From UBA6522 sp965204155 (GTDB taxonomy: Bacteria; Pseudomonadota; Gammaproteobacteria; Steroidobacterales; Rariloculaceae): a stretch of 64,000 nt of DNA. Of the stretch, positions 45,752 through 53,850 are shown in pieces (the stretch's first letter is position 1; each line of letters starts with the position of its first letter). The stretch covers positions 2,294,001-2,358,000 of the forward strand of contig OZ241971.1 in NCBI GenBank assembly GCA_965204155.1, in the 5' to 3' direction. The notes below the pieces were generated by a model. It was not told the origin of the DNA, searched no databases, and saw nothing but the letters and a program-made list of their open reading frames with translations. The position numbers and the translations under genes were made by a program.

Positions 45752-47023
45752 TCACGGCCCCAGTGCCGCGATGGGGATGACGGCCACGCCGTCCTCCCGC
45801 AGGTACCCGTAGCCGGCGCTTACGATGACCCCGAGCATCGCCGGCGGTCTCGTATTCTCCGTGTCCAGCCGGTCGCGGAACTTCAATAGCGTTCGTGCGG
45901 CGGCGTCGGTCTGGCCGGCCCCCAGTTTCACCTCGAAGGCGCACCATGCACCATGGCGGTCCTCCACCACCATGTCCACTTCGAGATCGGTGTTGTCCCG
46001 GTAGTGGCAGACGGAGGCATCGCAGGCTCGGGCATACACGCGGAGATCGCGATGAACCAGCGACTCGAACAGGACGCCGAGCAACTTCATGTCGGCCAAC
46101 AGCCGCTCGGGCGTGGCCCCCAGGGCCGCCGCCGCCAGCGATGGATCGGCAAAGTGGCGCTTCGGCGCCAGGCGCAGCCGTGACCTGGAGCGCAGGTGGG
46201 GCGCCCAGGCCGGCTGTTCCTCGTAGACCATCAACCGGCGCAGGGCGTTGAGGTAGCCGCGCACCGTATCTCCGTGCAACGGGCCGTCGCCGCCCCCGGC
46301 ATCCGCCGCGATGGCACGGGCGCTGACCGTGGTCGCCACGTTCCGCGCCAGGGAGCGCAGCACCCTGCCCACGTTCACCGGGTCGCGGCGCACGCCGTCC
46401 ACGCGGGAAATGTCGACCCGGCGGATCTCCTCCAGGTAGTCCGCGCGGGCGGTCAGGCAGGCGGCGTCGGTGCGTTCCAGGTCGCCGGGCCAACCGCCCC
46501 GGCAGATTTGCACGGCGATTTCCGGCAGCTCTGTACCAGTGTCCGGGCAGCCGCCGAAGCGGCCGTGCAGCAGGCCCCGCATCGAAATTTCACCCGAGGA
46601 CGCGCCGGTTTCCAGCAACGTCATCGGCCGCAGCCGGAGCCTCGATATGCGGCCCGCTCCGGTGTGGCGGGTGATGTCGTCGGCGGGTACGGCGGAGCCG
46701 GTCAGGATGAACTGCCCCTGGCTTTCGCCCCTGGCGACGTTTCGATCGACGGCTCGCCGAACGTGGTTCCAGATTGCCGGCTCGATCTGCCATTCGTCAA
46801 TCAGCCGCGGGCGGTCTCCCGCCAGCACCAGCCGGGGCTCGACGGCCAGCGCCTGGCGGGCGTTGTCGTCCACATCGAGCAGCACCTCGCTGGCCGCGAC
46901 CTGGAGGGCCATGGCGGTCTTGCCGCAGGCTCTGGGACCTTCGATGAGCACGGCCCCGGCAGCCTCCAGTCTGCGGACGAGTTCCGGGTCGCCGATGCGT
47001 GGGCGGTAGTCACTGCCTGACAT
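45752..47023 (-). CDS. ATP-binding protein, AAA_14/DUF4143 family
   Basis: A 423-residue protein: Walker A GPRACGKT (29-36), Walker B-like LIDEWQ (near 74-79), an arginine-containing ILTGSAVPAD motif, and a C-terminal DUF4143 domain with a nuclease-like D...FEVKLG core (DLEVDMVVEDRHGAWCAFEV KLG). DUF4143 ATPases are abundant, mobile-looking genes of unknown role. The gene is preceded by four 23-bp direct repeats that may be its operator. Confidence 0.82.
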   Translation of the reverse strand: MSGSDYRPRIGDPELVRRLEAAGAVLIEGPRACGKTAMALQVAASEVLLDVDDNARQALAVEPRLVLAGDRPRLIDEWQIEPAIWNHVRRAVDRNVARGESQGQFILTGSAVPADDITRHTGAGRISRLRLRPMTLLETGASSGEISMRGLLHGRFGGCPDTGTELPEIAVQICRGGWPGDLERTDAACLTARADYLEEIRRVDISRVDGVRRDPVNVGRVLRSLARNVATTVSARAIAADAGGGDGPLHGDTVRGYLNALRRLMVYEEQPAWAPHLRSRSRLRLAPKRHFADPSLAAAALGATPERLLADMKLLGVLFESLVHRDLRVYARACDASVCHYRDNTDLEVDMVVEDRHGAWCAFEVKLGAGQTDAAARTLLKFRDRLDTENTRPPAMLGVIVSAGYGYLREDGVAVIPIAALGP

Positions 47024-47049
47024 GGCCTCGAATCCTCACTGAGCGGGTA

Positions 47050-47141
47050 TTCGCAATGAATTTAACAGGCCATTTGCAACGAATGCAATAGGTCGTTTGC
47101 AACGAATGCAGCAGGGAATTTGCAAAAAAACGTATTGCCCG
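47050..47141. repeat. Four 23-bp direct repeats upstream of the DUF4143 gene
   Basis: Units begin at 47050, 47073, 47096 and 47119, an exact 23-bp spacing. The two central units read TTTGCAACGAATGCA and contain the inverted repeat TTGCA-5bp-TGCA(A). The array lies 27 bp before the DUF4143 start and runs up to the end of the DUF1640 gene. Periodic sites two helical turns apart suit cooperative protein binding. Confidence 0.8.
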
Positions 47142-47142
47142 A

Positions 47143-47586
47143 TCAGCCGCCCGGCGGGCCTGAGGAGAAGTACCAGAACAGCGTCGCGAGCAGTCCCGTC
47201 TGGGTGACCCACCCGGTCAACATCCATCTGGCCAAGCCGACCCTGGCCTTCTCGATCTTGACTTCCAGGTCGGACCTGACCTGCTCGATCTTCAATTCAA
47301 GCTCCAACTTGACTTCCCGGACATCGGACTTGACTTCCCGCAACTCGGCCTGGACCGCGCGGACATCGGCCTGGACTGTGCGAACAGCGGCCTGGACTTC
47401 GCGGACATCGGAATCGGTAGCCAGGATTTCGGACTTGACTGCCAGAACATCGTCCTTGGTGGCCAGGTTGGAGTTGAGCAGATTAACCTGCTCGTCCGCC
47501 AGGGCCTCGGCCTGCGTTTCGGTGAAGCCGCTGGCCGTGAGGTTCTTGACGAACCGGTGGGTGTCGAATGCGATTGCCTCGGACAT
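47143..47586 (-). CDS. DUF1640 coiled-coil membrane protein
   Basis: A 147-residue protein with the DUF1640 start MSEAIAFDTHRFVKNLTASG and TETQAEALADEQ, then about 80 residues of coiled coil in 7/11-residue steps (VREVQAAVRTVQADVRAVQA ELREVK), and a C-terminal membrane segment (WMLTGWVTQTGLLATLFWYF). The family resembles the mitochondrial CCDC90/MCUR1 group; the bacterial function is unknown. Its first about 25 codons recur fused to other sequences at 48.7 and 49.1 kb. Confidence 0.78.
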   Translation of the reverse strand: MSEAIAFDTHRFVKNLTASGFTETQAEALADEQVNLLNSNLATKDDVLAVKSEILATDSDVREVQAAVRTVQADVRAVQAELREVKSDVREVKLELELKIEQVRSDLEVKIEKARVGLARWMLTGWVTQTGLLATLFWYFSSGPPGG

Positions 47587-47719
47587 GACGCCATCCTAAC
47601 CCCGCCCCGGACCGTCCACAATGCCGCGAATCCGGGCGATTTGGCCAGAAAGTCAGCAAAAACCTTCCTGTTCCGGCATTGCGTTCCCCGAAATGAGCAG
47701 CGGTTATACTTGACCCATG
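47587..47719. repeat. ~133-bp intergenic block (copy 1)
   Basis: From GACGCCATCCTAACCCCGCC to GGTTATACTTGACCCATG, nearly the same as 49137-49269; part of it recurs inverted at 58617-58686. On one side it supplies the upstream region of DUF1640 genes; on the other, TTATACT near an ATG looks like a promoter for different small genes. Confidence 0.8.
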
Positions 47720-47774
47720 GCCCGGGTACCGCATTCCCGGCGGAGCACTTGAGACGTTGTATCGGCGAGGAGCC

Positions 47775-48014
47775 TCAACCCGCCTTACCGCCCATGACGT
47801 AGACTTGTTTGTCACGGGTACACTCTGCCGCAAAGGCGTACATCGCCTGCAATGCCTCCCGCCGAAGCTGGGGGTAATTCTCAAGAAGCCGTTCTTCGGT
47901 CCATCCTTCCGCCAACAACCCAAGCAGCAAATCCACGGAGAGTCGCGTCCCGCGGATTACGGGCTTGCCGACCAGTACGGACGGGTCGCTACGGATGTAA
48001 TCATGCCAATTCAA
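47775..48014 (-). CDS. DUF433-family antitoxin
   Basis: A 79-residue protein from a TTG start (MNWHDYIRSDPSVLVGKPVI) containing the DUF433 fold: VGKPVIRGTRLSVDLLLGLL, EGWTEERLLENYPQL. The upstream frame is open but enters a ParD/ParE scar at 48038-48072, so the start is set after it. DUF433 proteins are winged-helix antitoxins usually paired with PIN-like DUF5615 toxins; no toxin follows here, so it may be an orphan. Confidence 0.7.
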   Translation of the reverse strand: MNWHDYIRSDPSVLVGKPVIRGTRLSVDLLLGLLAEGWTEERLLENYPQLRREALQAMYAFAAECTRDKQVYVMGGKAG

Positions 48015-48037
48015 CGGATCGCCTTCGACGCGAGAAT

Positions 48038-48072
48038 AGCGGTGCAAGCCTATAGCTGGCCATCTCGACGGG
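48038..48072 (-). pseudogene. ParD tail / ParE start scar
   Basis: The minus strand encodes ARRDGQL-stop, the end of a ParD, overlapping MASYRLAPLF, the usual start of a ParE toxin. The same junction is intact in arrangement at 55048-55061. Here both partners are lost and DUF433 sequence follows. Confidence 0.55.
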
Positions 48073-48139
48073 CCGATGCGAGCTGCGAACGCTGCAAGTA
48101 CTATAGTGGCAGGCAGACCCAATTGGAACGGAAAGCGCC

Positions 48140-48469
48140 ATGACCGACCCGCTCATCGAGAGAAACCCGGAAATTCTTGGCGGCACCCCGGTGTTTGCCG
48201 GAACGCGGGTGCCTGTGCGCATTCTGATGGAGCACCTTGAAGCGGGTAACCGGCTCGACGAATTTCTCGACGACTTTCCCACCGTGACACGCGAGCAGGC
48301 TATGTCATTGCTGGAACACGCGGAGGAGGCCATCCGCGATCACGACACCGCTGTGTTCGAGCGGCAGGATGCGGAGGCCTTTCTCGACGCCATCGAGAAT
48401 CCGCCCGCGCCGAACGAACGGCTGCGGGCAGCGCTGGAGGAACACACCCGGCGCGTCGATTCCGGCTAA
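48140..48469 (+). CDS. Chimeric antitoxin: DUF433 domain with DUF1778-type tail
   Basis: A 109-residue protein. Residues 1-60 are a DUF433 domain (IERNPEILGGTPVFAGTRVP, EAGNRLDEFLDDFPTVTREQ). Residues about 70-105 (DTAVFERQDAEAFLDAIENP and PAPNERLRAALEEH) match the toxin-binding tail of DUF1778 antitoxins, compare VLLDQRLFNVDETRFNAFKA at 59.5 kb. Directly downstream, on the opposite strand, lies a scrap of a GNAT toxin start. It is an unusual combination that could pair a DUF433 DNA-binding head with neutralisation of a GNAT toxin. Confidence 0.65.
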   Translation: MTDPLIERNPEILGGTPVFAGTRVPVRILMEHLEAGNRLDEFLDDFPTVTREQAMSLLEHAEEAIRDHDTAVFERQDAEAFLDAIENPPAPNERLRAALEEHTRRVDSG

Positions 48470-48498
48470 TCGAGCGGCTCAGGTCCGGTCAGCGCCAT
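48466..48498 (-). pseudogene. Remnant of a GNAT toxin start
   Basis: MALTGPEPLD-stop corresponds to the first ten codons (MELTGPEPLA) of the GNAT toxin at 58956-59453. It lies at the same place relative to the DUF1778 tail, 10 bp beyond the stop at 48509. The rest of the toxin is gone. Confidence 0.65.
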
Positions 48499-48508
48499 AT
48501 CTCGGTGC

Positions 48509-48742
48509 TCAGGCCTCCCAGGGCGGGGAGACGGTCAGTGTCTTGCGCAGGTTGTCGCCGGGCTCGACCGGCGAATCGAGCATGGCCTTGAACGCATTGA
48601 ATCTCGTCTCGTCCACGTTGAACAGGCGCTGATCGAGGAGCACGTACTCGGCCGCCAACGCCTCGGCCTGCGCCTCGGTGAAGCCGCTGGCCGTGAGGTT
48701 CTTGACCAACCGGTGGGTGTCGAATGTGATTGCCTCGGACAT
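48509..48742 (-). CDS. Chimeric protein: DUF1640 N-terminus joined to DUF1778 antitoxin tail
   Basis: A 77-residue frame. Residues 1-30 (MSEAITFDTHRLVKNLTASG, TEAQAEALAAE) are the DUF1640 start; residues 33-77 (LLDQRLFNVDETRFNAFKAM ... KTLTVSPPWEA) equal the tail of the DUF1778 antitoxin at 59464-59742. The DNA-binding ribbon-helix-helix of DUF1778 is replaced. Whether this is a working gene or a recombination product is unknown; the frame is intact and keeps the DUF1640 upstream sequence. Confidence 0.55.
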   Translation of the reverse strand: MSEAITFDTHRLVKNLTASGFTEAQAEALAAEYVLLDQRLFNVDETRFNAFKAMLDSPVEPGDNLRKTLTVSPPWEA

Positions 48743-48751
48743 GGCGCCATC

Positions 48752-49054
48752 CTAACCCCGCCAGGGATAAGCCCTGGCGTAGACGACGGCCAGCTCGACC
48801 TGCGTCTCGGAGAGTCGCGGGTAAGCGTCAAGGATTGCTTCGGCGCTGTCGCCGTTGGCGAGCATGGCGGCAATGTCGTGGACCGGGATGCGGGTTCCCT
48901 TGATGCAGGGGACTCCCGATAGAACGCCCTGGTCGCACACGACCGCATCGCGCGCTCTCTCCAATTCAGAAAGTCCCTCGCTCACCTCACCCTCGATGGT
49001 CCGCAAGTCCACCGACACGTCGCCCGCGCGGGAGTGCTCGAGACGATAGCGCAC
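48752..49054 (-). pseudogene. 5'-truncated DUF433 antitoxin gene
   Basis: Encodes VRYRLEHSRAGDVSVDLRTI ... then GVLSGVPCIKGTRIPVHDIA AMLANGDSAEAILDAYPRL. This is the C-terminal half of the larger DUF433 proteins, whose N-terminal DNA-binding half is replaced by a DUF1640 scrap in another frame. A GTG at 49054 could still give a 100-residue protein. Confidence 0.6.
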
Positions 49055-49057
49055 GAT

Positions 49058-49136
49058 CCGCCTGCGTTTCGGTGAAATCGCTGGCCATGAGGTTCTTGAC
49101 GAACCGGTGAGTGTTGAATGCGATTGCCTCGAACAT
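49058..49136 (-). pseudogene. Truncated DUF1640 gene start
   Basis: MFEAIAFNTHRFVKNLMASD FTETQAD matches the first 27 residues of the DUF1640 protein at 47143, then the frame breaks into DUF433 sequence. The upstream 133-bp block is retained. Confidence 0.65.
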
Positions 49137-49269
49137 GACGCCATCCTAACCCCGCCCCGGACCGTCCACAATGCCCCGAATCCAGGCGATTTGGCCAGAA
49201 AGTCAGCAAATGCCTTCCTGTTCCGGCCTTGCGTTCCCGGAAATGAGCAGCGGTTATACTTGACCCATG
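49137..49269. repeat. ~133-bp intergenic block (copy 2)
   Basis: Near-identical to 47587-47719, from GACGCCATCCTAACCCCGCC to TTATACTTGACCCATG. Here the right end drives the small gene at 49267. Confidence 0.8.
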
Positions 49270-49479
49270 AAAGCGGTCCCGAAGGTTGATCTGACTGACC
49301 CGTCCGTGGAGCCCACGGACGAGGAGCTGCACGCGCTGATGCTCGCCGTGCAGCAAAGCGTAATCGCGAGAAAGAAGGCGGCGCACGCCGCATTCCGCCG
49401 TCAGATGGACCGTGCGATTTACGGCCGCGACGGCGTCCCCCCGACCGCGTCCGACGACGTGCATGACACTGACCGCTGA
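49267..49479 (+). CDS. Small antitoxin-like protein preceding a zeta-toxin fragment
   Basis: A 70-residue charged protein (MKAVPKVDLTDPSVEPTDEE LHAL, then VQQSVIARKKAAHAAFRRQM DRAI). Its stop overlaps the start of a truncated zeta-type kinase by 17 bp, the usual arrangement of an antitoxin before its toxin. TTATACT a few bases upstream is a likely -10 box. Confidence 0.55.
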   Translation: MKAVPKVDLTDPSVEPTDEELHALMLAVQQSVIARKKAAHAAFRRQMDRAIYGRDGVPPTASDDVHDTDR

Positions 49480-49612
49480 CGCGCAACCCGTTCTCATCGT
49501 TGTAGCCGGCCCGAACGGCGACGGTAAAACCACCCTCACACGGGAGTTCCTTAATCACGAGTGGATCGAGGGCTGCGTCTACGTCAACCCGGACGAGATC
49601 GCCGCAGCGTAG
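49463..49612 (+). pseudogene. Truncated zeta-type toxin
   Basis: MTLTADAQPVLIVVAGPNGD GKTTLTREFLNH...VYVNPDEIAA then stop: the P-loop GPNGDGKTT and NPDEIA motif of zeta/PezT-like kinases, which phosphorylate UDP-N-acetylglucosamine. Only 49 of the usual 190 or more residues remain, so it should be inactive. Confidence 0.7.
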
Positions 49613-49767
49613 TTGAAACATTTTCTCGGCGAGCAGGAGCTGAAAACTCGTTCGCCGGATCAGCCGCCTGCCGCGCACAGTCCCGAAAACTTCGCTCGAT
49701 ACGATTCAACGCAAGGACTGCTGCTGTTTTTTCGACGGGTTCCGATGAGTCCGTGCGTCCTGCCCTG
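49613..49767. other. Spacer with a short repeated word
   Basis: GCAGGAGCTGAAAACTCGTT also occurs at about 45723, beside the DUF4143 gene end. Nothing else is recognised before the leader repeat begins. Confidence 0.35.
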
Positions 49768-50099
49768 ACACGCATTCCGGAATCAGTCGGGTCCCGGCCC
49801 GCGCAATCTTTCCGTCCGGCGCGCGCGGTACCCCGATTCCACCCGGAAACCCGATGATTGCTTGCTCCCGGCACTTCATGGCGCAGCCACGAAAGGCCTT
49901 TTTCGATAAAGATATCCGCAAGCAAAACGTAACCGGCAGTCGTCCGAAACCTTCCGATTCGAGCACCGAAACGCCGTTTGCGCCCCGGTGCCGCTCCCAA
50001 CCAATGGAGTCTTTTTCTCAGTTTTAACAAACAGTTAGTGGCGCTCCTCATTCGCCTCGTTGCCATATCCATAACCGCACATCATCCGGCGGTCTCCTG
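49768..50099 (+). repeat. ~335-bp autotransporter leader (copy upstream of B)
   Basis: Begins ACGCATTCCGGAATCAGTCG and ends at the ATGAATAGGGG start. Repeated at 55411-55744 and 61810-62144 with scattered substitutions. Conserved words include CCCGATGATTGCTTGCTCCC, GATATCCGCAAGCAA and ACAAACAGTTA. It probably holds the promoter and 5' untranslated region; no confident promoter boxes can be named. Confidence 0.85.
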
Positions 50100-50117
50100 A
50101 TGAATAGGGGAACGCTC

Positions 50118-53033
50118 ATGGTTCTTAAACGATTGATACTAACGGCGCTGGGTGCGCTTGGATTGGGCGCGCTGGCGTCAGGATCTGTGTTTGCCCGGGA
50201 GGGCCAGATTCCAGCGCCCAGGATGCACGCGATGAAAAGGGGAACGCTCATGGTTCTTAAACGTTTACTGGTAACGGCGCTTAGCGCGTTGGGGTTGGGT
50301 GCGCTGGCGGCAGGAACAGCCGTTGCTCAAAATACGCTCGACGACGTCGGTACTCAGATTCCGGCGCCGAGGCTGTATGGCGACATCACGTCGTGCGCTG
50401 GCGGGACACTGCCCACCCCTTCGACCGCGCGACAGGCATCTCAGCGATATAAAGCACTTCTGGACAGGGCGTTCGATTCCGACACCGGTACCGATGGCAT
50501 CCAAATGGATTTCACGCAGAATGCCGCGCGGATTGGCACCAATACCGACGGCGCGCTCGCATCCGAGCGCACCGATATTTTGGCTTTGCTCGATGTCGCA
50601 GCTTGCACCGATCCGGTGGCCTCCAATGTCGCTAGAGCCGGCACCTTGTACGGCAACTACATCAGCGCCAGGAACGCGTATAACCGGTTGGAAGAGCCCG
50701 ACGCGGACGATGCGGCGACACGCGATGCGGCGCGGATGAAAAAGGAAGACTTTGGCGGGGATGTCTATGACGCGGTCTACGACCAGCGGGCAAGGCTCAG
50801 TGCAGCCACCAGGGCCATCACGGACTACAACAACCTGGTTGGCGCATATGTAGCAGCCACTGAAACTGTCTCCGCAATGGGAGTGCTTGCAGGGCTGAAA
50901 GTGGGCGATGGCACAAATACGGGGTACGACGCTATCAACATCCGTGCCTCGACAACCCGCGTCACCGACTTTGATGCAAATCCCACTCCGGGCGAAGGCG
51001 AAACAGTTAACGGTCTCGTGAACGCCCAGGTGGCCCCGGTCTACGGCAGCGGCAATACAGCGGGATACCGGTCCATTGCCGGCCACGATGCAGCCGATAG
51101 CGCAACGGAAATCACCGAAACTTTGTTAAGGAACGTCGACGCTCCCGGCTCAAGGGCTGCATTCGATGCCGCTGGCACGCTGCAGCTGCATGAGAGTAAT
51201 ACGGGCACGAATGCGTTCACCCGATCTTCCGCGAACATTGTCACGCTCGGCAATATCGCCAACGAGTTGTCCAGGTGGCAGACGGCGGTGAACACATTCC
51301 AAACGGCATACGATGACGCAGTAGAAGCGGGGAACCTCGATACGCGCACCGTGGAAGAAAACTTGAGGAGAGCGAAGCTCGGTCGCGACCACGTCCAGAG
51401 CGAACTTGATCGCCTGACGCGAGTCGTGCGGTCGCAGAACCTACCGATTGCAGAAGGCAGTCGACTCTCAATCGGCTTCGGCGACAACGCTGTGATGTAC
51501 GAAAGCGAACGCGTTCTGGTGGATGCATACTTGAGGGCCCGGGGCGATGTCTTGACAAAGGCAACAGCGGTCCGAACAGCCATCGCGAACCTGGACAACG
51601 CCAACAAGGCTTTGCAGGGCAAACTGAGCGATGCAGACGCTTACCTTAACCAGTTGGTGACGTTGCGCCGATACGAACTGGCCGAAAGGCAAGCCGAGCA
51701 GGAAGAGGCTGGAGGGGACGACGCGCTGCAGTCCTTCAAAGATGCGGTGACGGATGCCAACAGTGCATTGACGAGGGCCCTCAACAATCAAATGACCCAC
51801 CGGGAACTGACCGGGAATGCGGACAGCACCGCGAAAAATCTTCTCGATGCGCTCCTGGAGCCCAAAATGAAGGCGGGCGAGCGTAATGCCGCGGACGATG
51901 ACGGTTCGGCGTTGCTGACAGCCATATCGGCCGTGGATTCCAAGATCGACACATTGGAAGGCCAGCTCACCGACGCGGACGGCAATCCGATCGATCTGTC
52001 GAATCTTGGCAATGCGGAGGAGATCACGGCGCTGTCGACCGATGTCTCCACGAACACGACGGACATCGAAGGACTCGACGGCCGGGTCACGGCGAACGAG
52101 GGAGACATCGACCAGATCGAGGGAGACATCGACCAGATCAACATGGATCTGTACGGGACGACCTCGTCGCAGCATGCCGATGCGTCGGCCTGCGCGGAAG
52201 GCGCCGGCGGCCTGGTGAACATCGCCAACTGCGCCGACGCGCGCAGCCGGCACAATGAGGAAGACATCGCCGACCTGGGTGGCGATATCGAGGCTCTCGA
52301 CGGTCGGGTGGGCGACAACGAGGATGACATCGCGGCCAACACCAAGGCAATCGAGTCCAACGACATGGACATCGCGGCCAACACCGCGGCGATCGAGTCC
52401 AATGACATGGACATCGCGGCCAACACCATGGCGATCGAGTCCAACGACATGGACATCGCGGCCAACACCATGGCGATCGAGTCCAACGACATAGACATCG
52501 CGGCCAACACCATGGCGATCGAGTCCAACGACATGGACATCGCGATGAACGCCGAAGGCATCATGACCAATGCCGGTAACATCATGGCCAATGCCGAAGC
52601 CATCGTGGCGGAAGCGTCGGAGAGAATGGGTGCCGACATGATGCTGGCCGGTGCGATCGAGGAGGCGGTGGCGGCCGGAGCCGCAGCCGACATGGCGCTG
52701 AGCGGACGGATCGGTTCGAACGCCGATGCCATCGCAGCCAACATGAACTCGATCGGTCAGAACGCGAGCGCGATCAGCGACAACCGCAACATGATCGGCG
52801 AGTTGAGCGACGACCTGGACGTGGTCCGGGCCGGTGTGGCGGCTTCCATGGCGCTGGCCGGCATGCCGGCGGTCAACGGCCGCGGCATCGCCATCGGTGT
52901 CGGCTCGTTTGACGGTGAGTCCGCCTTTGCGGTGGGCTTCCAGATCCAGGGCGAGCAGGCATCGTTCAAGGTTGGCGTGACGAGCAGCGGTGGGGCGACC
53001 GGCGCCTCCGCAGGCGTGGGCTTCAACTTCTAG
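50118..53033 (+). CDS. Trimeric autotransporter (YadA-like), paralogue B, with duplicated signal peptide
   Basis: A 971-residue protein from the first MVLKRL start, or 927 from an equivalent start at 50250. Its 5' end is a tandem duplication: 50100-50231 encodes a complete signal peptide and GQIPAPRMHA, then 50232 onwards repeats AAAAGGGGAACGCTCATGGT and a second signal peptide ending TAVAQ. The start at 50250 carries its own AGGGG site and gives a normal single signal. The helical passenger resembles that of C (EEPDADDAATRDAARMKKED), then DIEGLDGRVTANEGDIDQI coiled coil, five 14-residue repeats (52350-52559) and the shared YadA anchor ending GVGFNF. Confidence 0.85.
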   Translation: MVLKRLILTALGALGLGALASGSVFAREGQIPAPRMHAMKRGTLMVLKRLLVTALSALGLGALAAGTAVAQNTLDDVGTQIPAPRLYGDITSCAGGTLPTPSTARQASQRYKALLDRAFDSDTGTDGIQMDFTQNAARIGTNTDGALASERTDILALLDVAACTDPVASNVARAGTLYGNYISARNAYNRLEEPDADDAATRDAARMKKEDFGGDVYDAVYDQRARLSAATRAITDYNNLVGAYVAATETVSAMGVLAGLKVGDGTNTGYDAINIRASTTRVTDFDANPTPGEGETVNGLVNAQVAPVYGSGNTAGYRSIAGHDAADSATEITETLLRNVDAPGSRAAFDAAGTLQLHESNTGTNAFTRSSANIVTLGNIANELSRWQTAVNTFQTAYDDAVEAGNLDTRTVEENLRRAKLGRDHVQSELDRLTRVVRSQNLPIAEGSRLSIGFGDNAVMYESERVLVDAYLRARGDVLTKATAVRTAIANLDNANKALQGKLSDADAYLNQLVTLRRYELAERQAEQEEAGGDDALQSFKDAVTDANSALTRALNNQMTHRELTGNADSTAKNLLDALLEPKMKAGERNAADDDGSALLTAISAVDSKIDTLEGQLTDADGNPIDLSNLGNAEEITALSTDVSTNTTDIEGLDGRVTANEGDIDQIEGDIDQINMDLYGTTSSQHADASACAEGAGGLVNIANCADARSRHNEEDIADLGGDIEALDGRVGDNEDDIAANTKAIESNDMDIAANTAAIESNDMDIAANTMAIESNDMDIAANTMAIESNDIDIAANTMAIESNDMDIAMNAEGIMTNAGNIMANAEAIVAEASERMGADMMLAGAIEEAVAAGAAADMALSGRIGSNADAIAANMNSIGQNASAISDNRNMIGELSDDLDVVRAGVAASMALAGMPAVNGRGIAIGVGSFDGESAFAVGFQIQGEQASFKVGVTSSGGATGASAGVGFNF

Positions 53034-53088
53034 CTCGACACCCGCAAGTCCCAAAACAGGCCGGCGGTCCGAGAAATCGGGCCGCCGG
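52149..53088 (+). repeat. 940-bp 3' block shared by autotransporters (copy in B)
   Basis: Same length and nearly the same sequence as 42936-43875 and 57662-58601. Differences are single bases, for example one repeat reads NDID instead of NDMD. Confidence 0.88.
53061..53088 (+). terminator. Terminator of autotransporter B
   Basis: CCGGCGGTCCGA/TCGGGCCGCCGG hairpin followed by TTTCGTTT, a good intrinsic terminator. Confidence 0.82.
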
Positions 53089-53222
53089 TTTCGTTTGTGC
53101 CGACTTTCCCGATTTTGACGCGCTGGTTACTGGACAAGCTGGCCGGCGCCTCACCGTCACGCGGCCGGGAGCGTGGACCGCGCCGCGGGTCCAACAGCGA
53201 TGTCGATAGCCTGAATTTTCAG

Positions 53223-53414
53223 TTACGGTATTTTGGTTGGGATTCCTGCTTCCTTCAGGATGGCATTGGCGGTATACCGGCTGCGAATCCTGTCAGGAAC
53301 GGATACTGAAATATCCCCGTTGCTCCAGATGTCGTGGCTTCCTCTGGGTCGGCGTTCTATTTTAAATCCCGCGCCTTTCAGAAGTTTCTTTACGGGCCGT
53401 CCGTAGTCCGCCAC
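53223..53414 (-). CDS. hicA: HicA-type toxin
   Basis: A 63-residue protein with the HicA/YcfA double-stranded-RNA-binding fold: VKKLLKGAGFKIERRPRGSH, with the catalytic His in GSHDIW, then SVSVPDRIRSRYTANAILKE AGI. HicA toxins cut mRNA. It follows the antitoxin gene by 12 bp on the same strand. Length is normal for the family. Confidence 0.82.
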   Translation of the reverse strand: MADYGRPVKKLLKGAGFKIERRPRGSHDIWSNGDISVSVPDRIRSRYTANAILKEAGIPTKIP

Positions 53415-53426
53415 CAGCCTGCCCTG

Positions 53427-53723
53427 CTAGGCTGCCTCAAGAAGCCCGCTCACGTCAGCGAAAAGCACTCTCGGGTGGGGTGCCCGTTGGCGGTGGGCTT
53501 GTCCGGATGCCTTCTTGAACTTCACATGAAGCTCGGCGTCGGCAACTTGCTGGTCTGTCAGGCCATGATTGCTCCGTAGCAGCCGTTCGCTAACCAACAA
53601 CAACTCGCTGCACATTTCCCTCAGATCGGTTGTTTCGAGAACAAGGCCGCGAATGTCGTCGCTTGTGGCGGTCATAACGCCATCTGATCCGACTCTTACG
53701 TCTACGGCAAATTCAAAGCTCAT
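53427..53723 (-). CDS. hicB: HicB-like (DUF1902) antitoxin
   Basis: A 98-residue protein starting MSFEFAVDVRVGSDGVMTAT SDDIRGLVLET, the degraded RNase H-like fold of HicB/DUF1902 antitoxins. The C-terminal half (HVKFKKASGQAHRQRAPHPR) is basic. Antitoxin first, toxin second, 12 bp apart: an apparently complete hicBA pair lying between autotransporter B and the anchor fragment. Confidence 0.72.
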   Translation of the reverse strand: MSFEFAVDVRVGSDGVMTATSDDIRGLVLETTDLREMCSELLLVSERLLRSNHGLTDQQVADAELHVKFKKASGQAHRQRAPHPRVLFADVSGLLEAA

Positions 53724-53850
53724 CTCTGTTTCCTTACTACTGAAAGGACCATTCCAGTGTCAAAAGTATATCAAGACTGACTATACAAACTTGTAGAGTG
53801 TTTGCCGATCCGCAAATCATCACTCTTGCGGCAGATTCTCCCTTGGGACC

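Noticed and set aside
47050..47141. 23-bp repeats considered as a mini-CRISPR
   Set aside because: No unique spacers between units and no cas genes in the window.
49768..50099. Minus-strand frames inside the leader repeats considered as a conserved small gene
   Set aside because: Frames are not consistently open in the same phase across all three copies and show no recognisable domain.
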